Positions 1 to 5,842 of a stretch of DNA of 10,490 bases are shown in pieces. Numbering within the stretch: the first letter of the stretch is position 1; each line of letters starts with the position of its first letter. Under the pieces are notes generated by a model. That model had not been told where the DNA came from, did no database searches, and worked only from the letters and a program-made list of their open reading frames with translations. The stretch is from an uncultured Prevotellaceae bacterium. Lineage in GTDB: Bacteria; Bacteroidota; Bacteroidia; Bacteroidales; Bacteroidaceae. The stretch is taken from positions 1 to 10,490 of the forward strand of contig OMTC01000071.1 of the NCBI GenBank assembly GCA_900313845.1. The letters are read 5' to 3'. The position numbers were made by a program, and so were the translations under genes.

Positions 1-1
1 T

Positions 2-1939
2 CAAGACATTACTGTTAATATTACAACTACTGGTGGTTTTACCACAGATGCATCTATGACTATTGCAGCAGGTGGTGAAAAAACACTTGCAATTGCAGCT
101 CCTGATGAAACAGCTACAGGAACAGTAACTATTACTCCTACTGTTACAACTGTAGCAGCAGTCACCATCAATTTGAGCTGTACTGTGAAAGATCCAGCAA
201 AGGTATATGAAACATTAGGAGATGGTACTCCTCCTGAAGAATGGAAAGCTACAAGTTGGTCCTTTACAACAGGCTATGCATATACAACTTCTTATTATCA
301 GTCATATAATGCACGTCTCGTTACTCCATTATTAAATGTACTCGATGGTGAAACATTCGCATTTGAAGCAATGGGTACATACGATGGATACCAATCATTA
401 GTTTTTGAGTATTCAGTAGATGGAACAAATTGGACAGCTTCTTCAACTACAATTACACTTGGTTCTGAATGGGCATCTTACACAATCAGTGATATTCCAG
501 CTGGTACTTATTACATTGCTTTGCATGGTTCTCAAGTACGTGTTCGCAATTTCTATGGTGGTGAGTTAGACCAAACTCCACGTCCAAAGCTTGAAGTAGA
601 GGGCATTGCTAATGGTGGTTCTTTGAGTTGGGGTTGGAGTGAAGTTCCAGCTGGTGACACCAAGACTATTACATTGAAGAATGATGGTACTGCTGACCTT
701 GATGTAACAATTGCTGCAACTGCTGACTATACAGTAGATCCTGCAGCTGCAACTGTTGTAGCTGGTGGTTCTGTTGTAGTAACTATCGGTACTCCTGCAC
801 ATAATGGTAATGGAGTTTTGACAATCACTCCTGCTGAAGGAAGTGGTCTTAGCCCATACACTATTAGTTTGTCTTCTTACTACAAGGAGCCAAAACCTGT
901 TATGAGTCTTGATAAGACAAGCATTGCATTTGGTAGAATCAATGAAGTAAAGAGCGAGACTATCACTGTTAGCAACACTGGTGATGGCGAATTGGTTGCA
1001 ACCATTGCAAATGATAACACAGACAACTTCACCGTAGAACCAACAGAACTGACCGTTAATCCTGGTGAAACAGGTGAAATTACTATCACTTACAACTACG
1101 TTGAAGGTACTTGGGGAACATTCAAAGCTAATGTAAAGGTAACTCCTAACTATGGTGGTACATACGATGTAAAGACCATCACCGTTTCCGCTACTTCTAA
1201 GGATCCTAACGTATGGAGTGAGGACTTTGAAGAAGGTACACTTCCAACTACATGGAACAATGAAGGTGGTTGGACCGTTTCTGAGCCTACAGCAAGTGGA
1301 AGCAATGGATCTTATATGGCAACTATCAGCTCATTTAATAATCCTAAGTCTTTGACTACTCCACGCTTGGAAGCAAAAGCTGGTGATGCTTTGACATTCT
1401 ATGTAGGAATGCAGTATAGTGACGAACCTCTCACTATTGAATATACCAATGATGAGGCAAAGGCTGCTTGGACTCCAGTTGTAGAACCTGTAACAGCATC
1501 TGGTGAAATTACTTTCACAGCTCCTGCTGACGGCTTCTATTACATCCGCTTCACTGGTACATACGCTATGCTTGATGACTTCAACGGCTTTAAGCTCGCT
1601 ATGAAGGATCATGAAATCGAGATTTCTGAAAGCAACATTCCTGCTGAAGGTACTCAGTTCGCTGAATACACAGCAACTGCAACTGTGAAGGAATTGGTTG
1701 GTGTTGAAGAAGAAGCAACTGCTATGTTGTATGTTAATGGCGAAGAAGTCGCTACTGCAACAGAAACCGTTTCTGCTAATGGTACTGCAACATTCACATT
1801 GACTTACGTTCCTGAAGAAGCTATCGAAAATGGTGTTGCTAAGATTGTCGTAACATACGCTGGTGGCGAACTTACTACTGATGAAGTAGCCATGAGTATT
1901 GCTCCTGCTTTAACTCTCGATGAAACAGCTGAGAATTGA
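2..1939 (+). CDS. Secreted multidomain choice-of-anchor protein, upstream ORF (5' partial, frameshifted at its 3' end)
   Basis: The reading frame is open from base 2, so the true start lies upstream of the window and the ATG at 56 is internal. The visible product is a chain of beta-sandwich modules, given here by base position. A choice-of-anchor J-like module (about 230-580) is rich in aromatic residues and contains SVDGTNW. Two HYDIN/choice-of-anchor D-like modules follow (about 620-870 and 900-1200), with typical TITVSNTGDGEL and FTVEPTELTVNPGE strings. A second choice-of-anchor J-like module (about 1210-1600) starts WSEDFEEGTLPTTWN. An Ig-like segment runs from about 1608 to 1915. Such proteins are exported and surface-associated in Bacteroidota; ligand and role are unknown. 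The frame stops at TGA 1937-1939, inside an exact 7-bp tandem duplication. Skipping one copy joins it to the next ORF and gives 853 visible residues. Domain names are from pattern recognition, not a profile search. Confidence 0.85.
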   Translation, partial: QDITVNITTTGGFTTDASMTIAAGGEKTLAIAAPDETATGTVTITPTVTTVAAVTINLSCTVKDPAKVYETLGDGTPPEEWKATSWSFTTGYAYTTSYYQSYNARLVTPLLNVLDGETFAFEAMGTYDGYQSLVFEYSVDGTNWTASSTTITLGSEWASYTISDIPAGTYYIALHGSQVRVRNFYGGELDQTPRPKLEVEGIANGGSLSWGWSEVPAGDTKTITLKNDGTADLDVTIAATADYTVDPAAATVVAGGSVVVTIGTPAHNGNGVLTITPAEGSGLSPYTISLSSYYKEPKPVMSLDKTSIAFGRINEVKSETITVSNTGDGELVATIANDNTDNFTVEPTELTVNPGETGEITITYNYVEGTWGTFKANVKVTPNYGGTYDVKTITVSATSKDPNVWSEDFEEGTLPTTWNNEGGWTVSEPTASGSNGSYMATISSFNNPKSLTTPRLEAKAGDALTFYVGMQYSDEPLTIEYTNDEAKAAWTPVVEPVTASGEITFTAPADGFYYIRFTGTYAMLDDFNGFKLAMKDHEIEISESNIPAEGTQFAEYTATATVKELVGVEEEATAMLYVNGEEVATATETVSANGTATFTLTYVPEEAIENGVAKIVVTYAGGELTTDEVAMSIAPALTLDETAEN

Positions 1940-2570
1940 GAATTCCATTTCTCAGACAGGCAACCAAGCTGCTGTTGTTGTGAAGTACACTCCAAAGGCT
2001 GGCTGGAATACGATCTGCTTACCATTCGCACTCACAAACGACATCCTGACTCAAATCTTTGGTGAAGGATGGAAGGCATACGAGTTCAATGGATATGCTG
2101 ATGGTGCATTGAGCTTCAAGTCTGCAACTTCTTTCTATGCTGGTTATCCATATATCGTTTACAGTGAGGCTCCTGTTGCCAATGAAAATGGCTTCGTTGT
2201 GAATAACGTGAATGTTTCTGCTGCAACAGCAAGTGATGATTCTTATGGTGGTGCAAAATTCCAGGGTACTTATGATCCTATTGCTGCTCCTGGCATGGAA
2301 GGCAAGTATGGTGTGGTTCCTTCTACTGGTAAGATTCAGAAGGGTAGTGCTAATGCTACTTTGAAGGGCTTGCGTGCTTACTTCGAACTTCCTGCAGGAA
2401 CACCTGTTAAGGAATTGGGCATCAGCTATGAAGACGATGCAACAGGTATCAACCAATTCTTCGTAACTCCTGAGAATGGTGCAATCTACGACCTCAGCGG
2501 TAACAAGGTGAAGAACCTCGTGAAGGGACAGGTTTACATCATGAACGGACAGAAGGTTCTCATTAAGTAA
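1920..2570 (+). CDS. Downstream ORF: C-terminal part of the same frameshifted secreted protein
   Basis: This is the out-of-frame remainder of the preceding gene, not an independent gene. Homology-like sequence begins at GAG 1938 (residues ENSISQTGNQAAVVVKY). The ATG at 1920 lies inside the upstream ORF and has no sign of being a real start. The segment carries a module around AGWNTICLPFAL, which I know from Prevotella and Bacteroides surface proteins. It ends in a short tail, IYDLSGNKVKNLVKGQVYIM then NGQKVLIK. That tail resembles the C-terminal sorting or anchoring region of Bacteroidota secreted proteins (T9SS-like); whether this organism has a type IX system cannot be seen here. Without correction of the frameshift the secreted product would lack this module and tail, so it would probably be mis-sorted or released. 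The small gene at 2650 follows after a stem-loop. Confidence 0.8.
   Translation: MKQLRIENSISQTGNQAAVVVKYTPKAGWNTICLPFALTNDILTQIFGEGWKAYEFNGYADGALSFKSATSFYAGYPYIVYSEAPVANENGFVVNNVNVSAATASDDSYGGAKFQGTYDPIAAPGMEGKYGVVPSTGKIQKGSANATLKGLRAYFELPAGTPVKELGISYEDDATGINQFFVTPENGAIYDLSGNKVKNLVKGQVYIMNGQKVLIK
1930..1944 (+). repeat. 7-bp tandem duplication (GAGAATT x2) causing a frameshift
   Basis: GAGAATT at 1931-1937 is repeated exactly at 1938-1944, and the period-7 match starts at 1930. The second copy creates TGA at 1937-1939. Deleting either copy makes the frame read A-E-N-S-I-S-Q and continue to the stop at 2570. The site lies within an inverted repeat, CTGAGAA 1929-1935 with TTCTCAG 1949-1955, which could favour slippage during replication. 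Confidence 0.92.
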
Positions 2571-2588
2571 TTCATAGATTTTCCACTT

Positions 2589-2626
2589 GTGGTGGTTGGG
2601 AGAATCCCATTTCTCCCATCTACCAC
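2589..2626 (+). promoter_or_regulatory. Strong intercistronic stem-loop
   Basis: The arms are 2589-2604 and 2611-2626 with a 6-nt loop (TCCCAT). The inner 8 pairs are perfect (TGGGAGAA with TTCTCCCA), followed by one mismatch and a further run of pairs including one G-U. No U-run follows on the + strand (the next bases are TCACTTAAAAAA), so it is not a canonical intrinsic terminator. It sits between the stop at 2570 and the small gene at 2650. It may be an mRNA processing or stability element, or a weak attenuator. Confidence 0.6.
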
Positions 2627-2649
2627 TCACTTAAAAAACAGAAAGAATT

Positions 2650-2835
2650 ATGAAAAAGGTATATATTCAGCCAAGCTTTCGCAGCTCGATTCCACAACTT
2701 GAGGTAGATATGCTTCAAGCAAGCAGACTTGACCCAAATTCCGACACTCAATCTGTTACTCCAGATGACGAGGAATTCGACGGTGAGTTCGGTTCCAAGT
2801 CCAGAGGAGCTTGGAGCGAAGATGGTCTTTGGTAA
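2650..2835 (+). CDS. Small acidic protein of unknown function (61 aa)
   Basis: The product begins MKKVYIQPSF, has LQASRLD in the middle, then an acidic stretch PDDEEFDGEFG, and ends in WSEDGLW. There is no signal peptide and no membrane segment. The pattern (MKK-x-Y-I-x-P start, a hydrophobic ML.AS centre, an acidic Gly/Phe/Trp-rich end) matches small proteins I know to be common next to surface and secreted protein genes in Prevotella and other Bacteroidales; their function is unestablished. An A-rich stretch precedes the ATG, as is usual in this phylum. It lies 79 bases behind the frameshifted secreted protein on the same strand and is probably cotranscribed through the stem-loop at 2589-2626. 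A peptide or RiPP-like precursor is conceivable but no maturation gene is adjacent. Confidence 0.7.
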   Translation: MKKVYIQPSFRSSIPQLEVDMLQASRLDPNSDTQSVTPDDEEFDGEFGSKSRGAWSEDGLW

Positions 2836-3101
2836 GACTCGATTGTCATCGAACATCGTGTTCTAAGACAACCATTGAAGACAACGCACCAAAACCTTTA
2901 CTGCTGCAAAGAAAGTGTCATGATGCAAAATCCGAACAGCAAAAGTGGTTTTTAAATGCAAAAAACTAGGATTATTTCAACTACTTCAAAAATAATTCTA
3001 AAAAAACTCACTTAAAATTTGGAGATAAGAAACTTTATTTGCAAATTTGCATACGAAAAAATTAGATTTTTTCATAGTTAAGGTTTAGGTTAAAAATAGG
3101 G
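2836..3101 (+). other. AT-rich gene-free stretch, probable long 3' untranslated region
   Basis: No credible ORF occurs on either strand. The sequence becomes strongly A/T-rich from about 2950. It contains a perfect 12-bp palindrome TGCAAATTTGCA at 3040-3051. I see no good TAnnTTTG promoter box. As a terminator follows at 3102, this is most simply the 3' untranslated region of the 2-2835 transcription unit; a small RNA released from it is possible but unsupported. Confidence 0.4.
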
Positions 3102-3133
3102 AGGCATCGGTTCGTGATGAACCGGTGTCTTTT
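3102..3133 (+). terminator. Rho-independent terminator
   Basis: Stem arms 3103-3113 (GGCATCGGTTC) and 3119-3129 (GAACCGGTGTC) form 11 pairs including two G-U, extended by A3102-T3130, with loop GTGAT. TTTT (3130-3133) then GTT follows. It reads rightward and ends transcription of the 2-2835 unit. It lies 61 bases before the ATG at 3194, so it also insulates the radical SAM gene. Confidence 0.78.
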
Positions 3134-3193
3134 GTTATACCTACTTCACCTCTATTTTTTAGCCCGAACGTAAAAAAAGAAAGGACAGTTGAT

Positions 3194-4054
3194 ATGAGCA
3201 AAGACGAAGAAATCACAAAGAATGGTCAACGAAGACAAGACGGAACGATTGCCTATTCGTCCGAAACGGAGGGAAAGCGAGGCATCATCTTCCCAAGTCC
3301 TATTTTCGGTCCTGTCCATAGTCGCCGACTCGGTGTGTCGCTTGGTGTCAACCTCTTGCCTGGGGATGGAAAAGTTTGTTCATTCGATTGCATCTATTGC
3401 GAGTGTGGCTACAACAAGAGTTTTCCTCCTCATCAGAAACTCCCTACCCGCACTGAAGTGCGACAAGCACTTCGTGCCAAGTTGCAAGAAATGAAAGCAG
3501 TCGGACCTAATCCCGATGTCATCACTTTTGCTGGCAATGGAGAACCCACCGTGCACCCACGCTTTGCCGACATCATTCATGACACCATTGCCCTTCGCGA
3601 TGAGTTTTTCCCTGAAGCCAAAATCAGTGTGCTGTGTAATTCCACTCGCATTCTTCGTGAAGATGTGTTCAATGCATTGCTCAAGGTTGATAACAATATC
3701 CTCAAGCTCGACACCATCGACATGGATTACATCCGCATGGTGGACCGCCCTCTTTCCCCACGCTTTAGTGTGGAGAAAATCATTGAGCGCATGATGGAAT
3801 TCGGCAACAGATGCATCGTGCAAACAATGTTCCTGAAGGGTACGCATAATGGTCGTGATGTGTCGAACGTATCAGACAAATTCGTTCTTCCTTGGATTGA
3901 TGCCATTCAGCGCATCCAGCCATCCGAAGTGATGATTTATACCATCGACCGTACTACTCCTTCTCCACTTCTTGAGAAAGCCACTCCTGCTGAACTCGAT
4001 AACATTGCCGACCGTGTGCAATCGCTTGGCATCCCATGCCAAGTGTCTTATTGA
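3194..4054 (+). CDS. Radical SAM domain protein (COG0731-like), 286 aa
   Basis: This is an iron-sulfur enzyme that uses S-adenosylmethionine. The cluster motif CSFDCIYC (Cys62, Cys66, Cys69) gives the radical SAM CxxxCxxC, with a further Cys at 71. GNGEPT at 114-119 is the usual SAM-binding 'GE' motif. The region before the cluster (PSPIFGPVHSRRLGVSLGVN, residues 34-53) is characteristic of the COG0731 group, related to wyosine-type Fe-S oxidoreductases; the substrate of the bacterial members is not established to my knowledge. The frame is open further upstream to a GTG at 3125, but that codon lies inside the terminator stem. I chose ATG 3194, preceded by an AAAGGA-type purine run. A weak promoter (TTTG 3131-3134, TA box at 3153) is possible. 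The 64-residue gene follows on the same strand across a heptamer-repeat spacer. Confidence 0.88.
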   Translation: MSKDEEITKNGQRRQDGTIAYSSETEGKRGIIFPSPIFGPVHSRRLGVSLGVNLLPGDGKVCSFDCIYCECGYNKSFPPHQKLPTRTEVRQALRAKLQEMKAVGPNPDVITFAGNGEPTVHPRFADIIHDTIALRDEFFPEAKISVLCNSTRILREDVFNALLKVDNNILKLDTIDMDYIRMVDRPLSPRFSVEKIIERMMEFGNRCIVQTMFLKGTHNGRDVSNVSDKFVLPWIDAIQRIQPSEVMIYTIDRTTPSPLLEKATPAELDNIADRVQSLGIPCQVSY

Positions 4055-4152
4055 TTTCAAGTTTCAGGTTTCAAGTTTCAAGTTTCAAGCTTCATTAGAC
4101 CTTTGTCCCTTGTCCCTTGTCCTTTTCTTTATTCTTTATTCTTCATTCTACA
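4055..4152 (+). repeat. Three adjacent heptanucleotide tandem arrays
   Basis: Starting directly after the radical SAM stop codon there are five copies of TTTCAAG (4055-4089, one variant TTTCAGG), three copies of TTGTCCC/T (4103-4123), and four copies of a TTCTTTA/TTCTTCA/TTCTACA unit (4125-4152). Three unrelated 7-bp units fill almost the whole 106-bp spacer and end 8 bases before the next ATG. This resembles the heptameric short tandem repeats known from cyanobacterial intergenic regions. Copy number may vary by slippage. Confidence 0.85.
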
Positions 4153-4160
4153 TTTTTTCC

Positions 4161-4355
4161 ATGAGCGACGGTAATTTCAACAGACAACTTCTTCCCAAGA
4201 CCGAGCTTTCCACAGGTCTTCGTGCAGGCAAAGCGCAAATGCGCTCCAAAGCAGAACATGCCCTCAAGGAAATCCTCGATGAGTATTTCCCAAACATTAC
4301 TCCTGAACAGCGTGATACCATCCATCAAGCATTTATGAATAAGTTGAGGTCGTGA
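4161..4355 (+). CDS. Small conserved-looking hypothetical protein (64 aa)
   Basis: The product starts MSDGNFNRQLLPKTELSTGL and continues through a basic, Ala-rich helix-prone region (RAGKAQMRSKAEHALKEILD) to a C-terminal segment PNITPEQRDTIHQAFMNKLR. It is soluble, with no signal peptide or membrane segment. The composition suggests a small helical protein; I do not recognise an assigned function. The frame is open upstream to an ATG at 3972, but that would overlap the radical SAM gene and translate the heptamer arrays. ATG 4161 fits the sequence character and lies just after the spacer. It follows the radical SAM gene on the same strand and may be cotranscribed, with translation possibly affected by the adjoining repeat array. 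I see no U-tract terminator just after it. Confidence 0.68.
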   Translation: MSDGNFNRQLLPKTELSTGLRAGKAQMRSKAEHALKEILDEYFPNITPEQRDTIHQAFMNKLRS

Positions 4356-4365
4356 ATACTCCTTA

Positions 4366-4401
4366 TTATATAATAGGACTCAATTATATAATAAGACTCA
4401 A
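4366..4401 (+). repeat. 18-bp direct tandem repeat, two copies
   Basis: TTATATAATAGGACTCAA (4366-4383) is followed directly by TTATATAATAAGACTCAA (4384-4401), differing at one base. Each copy contains the short palindrome TTATATAA. It lies 11 bases after the stop of the 64-residue gene, and no function is visible. Confidence 0.8.
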
Positions 4402-4414
4402 CAATCGTAAGTTT

Positions 4415-4476
4415 ATCCCTCTTTTTCAGTCGTTTTGCGACAAATAAAAGAGGGATTCCTTGTATTTGTCGCAAAA
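4415..4476. repeat. Two interlocking inverted repeats
   Basis: Arm A, ATCCCTCTTTT (4415-4425), pairs perfectly with AAAAGAGGGAT (4446-4456). Arm B, TTTTGCGACAAATA (4433-4446), pairs perfectly with TATTTGTCGCAAAA (4463-4476). The order is A-B-A'-B' with one shared base, so the two helices either compete or form a pseudoknot. Neither is followed by a U-run on either strand. The octamer TGTCGCAA in B' recurs at 4486-4493 and appears inverted in B, so a DNA-binding protein site is an alternative reading. Confidence 0.8.
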
Positions 4477-4521
4477 AGGGGCGTGTGTCGCAACAAGAAA
4501 GATGGAAAGCACAAACATTTC

Positions 4522-4552
4522 TTGGCTATCGACGAATAACGCCATAACTTTG
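4522..4552 (+). promoter_or_regulatory. Bacteroidota-type promoter
   Basis: A -33-like TTG at 4522-4524 is followed after 20 bases by TAACTTTG at 4545-4552. This is an exact match to the TAnnTTTG -7 box of Bacteroidota primary sigma factor promoters. Transcription would start near 4558 and run rightward, towards the stem at 4679. No ATG occurs between, so the product would be non-coding. Confidence 0.6.
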
Positions 4553-4557
4553 CAGTG

Positions 4558-4716
4558 TCAAACAAAAAAACAATAAGAGTTGAGAGGCTTAACTCAAAAA
4601 CTCAAGACAATAATATAGAAGGTTAATATTGGTTTAGTTGAATAGAATAGTTGATTAGTATTTGGTAATTTTTTTTCAGAACAAGCACCGAGGAGCGCCT
4701 CGGTGCTTGTTCCATA
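4558..4716 (+). ncRNA. Candidate small RNA between a promoter and a terminator-like stem
   Basis: The interval runs from the predicted start of the promoter at 4522-4552 to the strong stem at 4679-4712, about 160 nt. It has no ATG and no ORF on the + strand. A small 5' hairpin is possible (GAGTT with AACTC near 4577-4595), followed by an unstructured A/U-rich body with an 8-T run just before the stem. The coordinates are inferred from promoter spacing and the stem, not from homology. If real, it would run against the convergent exported-protein gene and could overlap its 3' end. Confidence 0.35.
4679..4712. terminator. 15-bp terminator-like stem, probably bidirectional
   Basis: GAACAAGCACCGAGG (4679-4693) and CCTCGGTGCTTGTTC (4698-4712) are perfect complements around a 4-base loop. 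Taking the inner 9-10 pairs as the core, a T-rich TTGTTC follows in both directions and pairs with the matching A-rich side. It begins 6 bases beyond the minus-strand stop at 4719-4721, so it most likely terminates that gene. It lacks a long U-run after the stem. Confidence 0.7.
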
Positions 4717-4718
4717 TG

Positions 4719-5609
4719 TTATTTCAGTGTGTAGGTAATGGTATATTTGTTCACTTGTCCAGTTTGTTTGCTTTCGCTGTCGATGGTGAGCTGTTGCACC
4801 CATCCGTCCGTGCCTATCTGGTAAGTGGCTTTCTGATTTGCATCCACTGCCACCGCACCGCTGTTGAGAGCTTGGTCGATTTGGCTTTCGAACATGGCAG
4901 CCATCTGTGGCATGAGTTGGGTGATTTGTTTCACGAGGTATTCCTTGAGCTCGGCACGGTTCATGTTGAGTTTGGAATCAGCAATGATAGTCTTTCCGCC
5001 ATCAGCCACGTGATAAGTGGTTTTCATCTTGAGACCTTGCGTATTGAAAGTCTCTTCCTCCATGCCCTCGGTGATGGTTTTTCCATTGAGTGAAAGTGGG
5101 CTTGGGGTGCTATACGCCATCTTGAGCATGTTCGCTTCAGTAAATCTCTCCTCCGCCATCTTGAGGATGTTTTCTTTTGGAAGAACGGCATTCACTTCTT
5201 GAGGGAGGTTCTTGGAGAATAGTTCGTCGATGATGTTGATGGAGTGCTGTTTCATTTCTGCATAGTTCTTGATGCTGATGATTTTGCCATCCTTGTCAGT
5301 GCCATACAGAATCATCGTGTTCTCGAATACTTTGTTGAGCACTTGTGTGAGATTCGCCAGATTCACGTTTTGCTGAGTGTCCCCAATCTTTGCTTCGTTT
5401 TGGATGACAAATCCGTTGCTGGTTTTCTCCGTGACGGTGAAGATGTTCTGTGCGGTTGTTCTGATGAACTGACCCATTGTAACTCCATCGGTAGTCGTTT
5501 CATAGGTTTTCACATCACCCTTCTTGAGCTTGGGTGCGATTTTCACGCTCTGTGCCATAGCGGATACTGCCATCAGCAGCAGAGCAAACAGGAATGTTGT
5601 TCTTTTCAT
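4719..5609 (-). CDS. Exported protein of unknown function (296 aa)
   Basis: The protein has a clear signal peptide, MKRTTFLFALLLMAVSAMAQ, with probable cleavage after the final AMAQ, so it should reach the periplasm or outer membrane side. There is no lipobox cysteine. The mature part starts SVKIAPKLKKGDVKTYETT and is rich in alternating beta-type sequence, with a polar helical middle (LPKENILKMAEERFTEANML, about residues 144-163) and a C-terminal beta stretch ending KYTITYTLK. The 'KKGDVKTYET' opening followed by repeated beta strands recalls Bacteroidota DUF6263-like proteins, but I am not certain of the family. It appears monocistronic: RNase R lies upstream on the same strand beyond a 233-bp repeat-bearing spacer, and a terminator-like stem follows its stop. 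A weak promoter box (TATGTTTT on the minus strand, 5662-5669) lies about 50 bases upstream. Confidence 0.85.
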   Translation of the reverse strand: MKRTTFLFALLLMAVSAMAQSVKIAPKLKKGDVKTYETTTDGVTMGQFIRTTAQNIFTVTEKTSNGFVIQNEAKIGDTQQNVNLANLTQVLNKVFENTMILYGTDKDGKIISIKNYAEMKQHSINIIDELFSKNLPQEVNAVLPKENILKMAEERFTEANMLKMAYSTPSPLSLNGKTITEGMEEETFNTQGLKMKTTYHVADGGKTIIADSKLNMNRAELKEYLVKQITQLMPQMAAMFESQIDQALNSGAVAVDANQKATYQIGTDGWVQQLTIDSESKQTGQVNKYTITYTLK

Positions 5610-5680
5610 TGATTGTTTATTGAATTATTTGGATTTTTTTAATTGCTTTGTAATTGTTTAAAAAACATAGTAGGATTATA

Positions 5681-5827
5681 AACCACGAATATCACGAATT
5701 AAACGAATATTTAGATTTTAAATTTTATCTAATTTCTCCAATTTGAAAAATGCCAGCATTTTTGTTCGTGGAATATCATTAAAAATATTTTAAAAAATAA
5801 TTCGTTTAATTAGTGTAATTCGTGGTT
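5681..5827. repeat. Long imperfect terminal inverted repeat in an AT-rich spacer
   Basis: The 29-bp arms at 5681-5709 and 5799-5827 both begin AACCACGAAT when read inward and match at 25 of 29 positions. Each arm contains the repeated words CGAAT/CACGAAT. The centre is AT-rich and holds a small hairpin, AAAAATGC 5746-5753 with GCATTTTT 5756-5763, plus another TTCGTGG at 5764-5770. There is no ORF inside. CACGAATT-type repeats are, as far as I know, widespread in Bacteroidales intergenic DNA. A short non-autonomous mobile element or a dispersed palindromic repeat is possible. Confidence 0.7.
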
Positions 5828-5842
5828 GAGAATTATCCCAAC

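Noticed and set aside
1900..1960. Programmed ribosomal frameshifting as the explanation of the split secreted-protein gene
   Set aside because: No slippery heptamer of the X-XXY-YYZ type is present, and an exact 7-bp duplication explains the shift completely.
3125..3193. GTG start at 3125 for the radical SAM gene (309 aa)
   Set aside because: The codon lies inside the 3' arm of a terminator stem, and the extra residues show no family character; ATG 3194 is better placed.
4055..4152. CRISPR array
   Set aside because: The units are only 7 bp and directly adjacent, without unique spacers, and no cas gene is present.
3972..4160. Longer start at 3972 for the 64-residue gene
   Set aside because: The extension would overlap the radical SAM gene and translate low-complexity heptamer repeats.
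5681..5827. Insertion sequence
   Set aside because: Inverted repeats are present but there is no ORF inside, and I see no target-site duplication clear enough to claim transposition.
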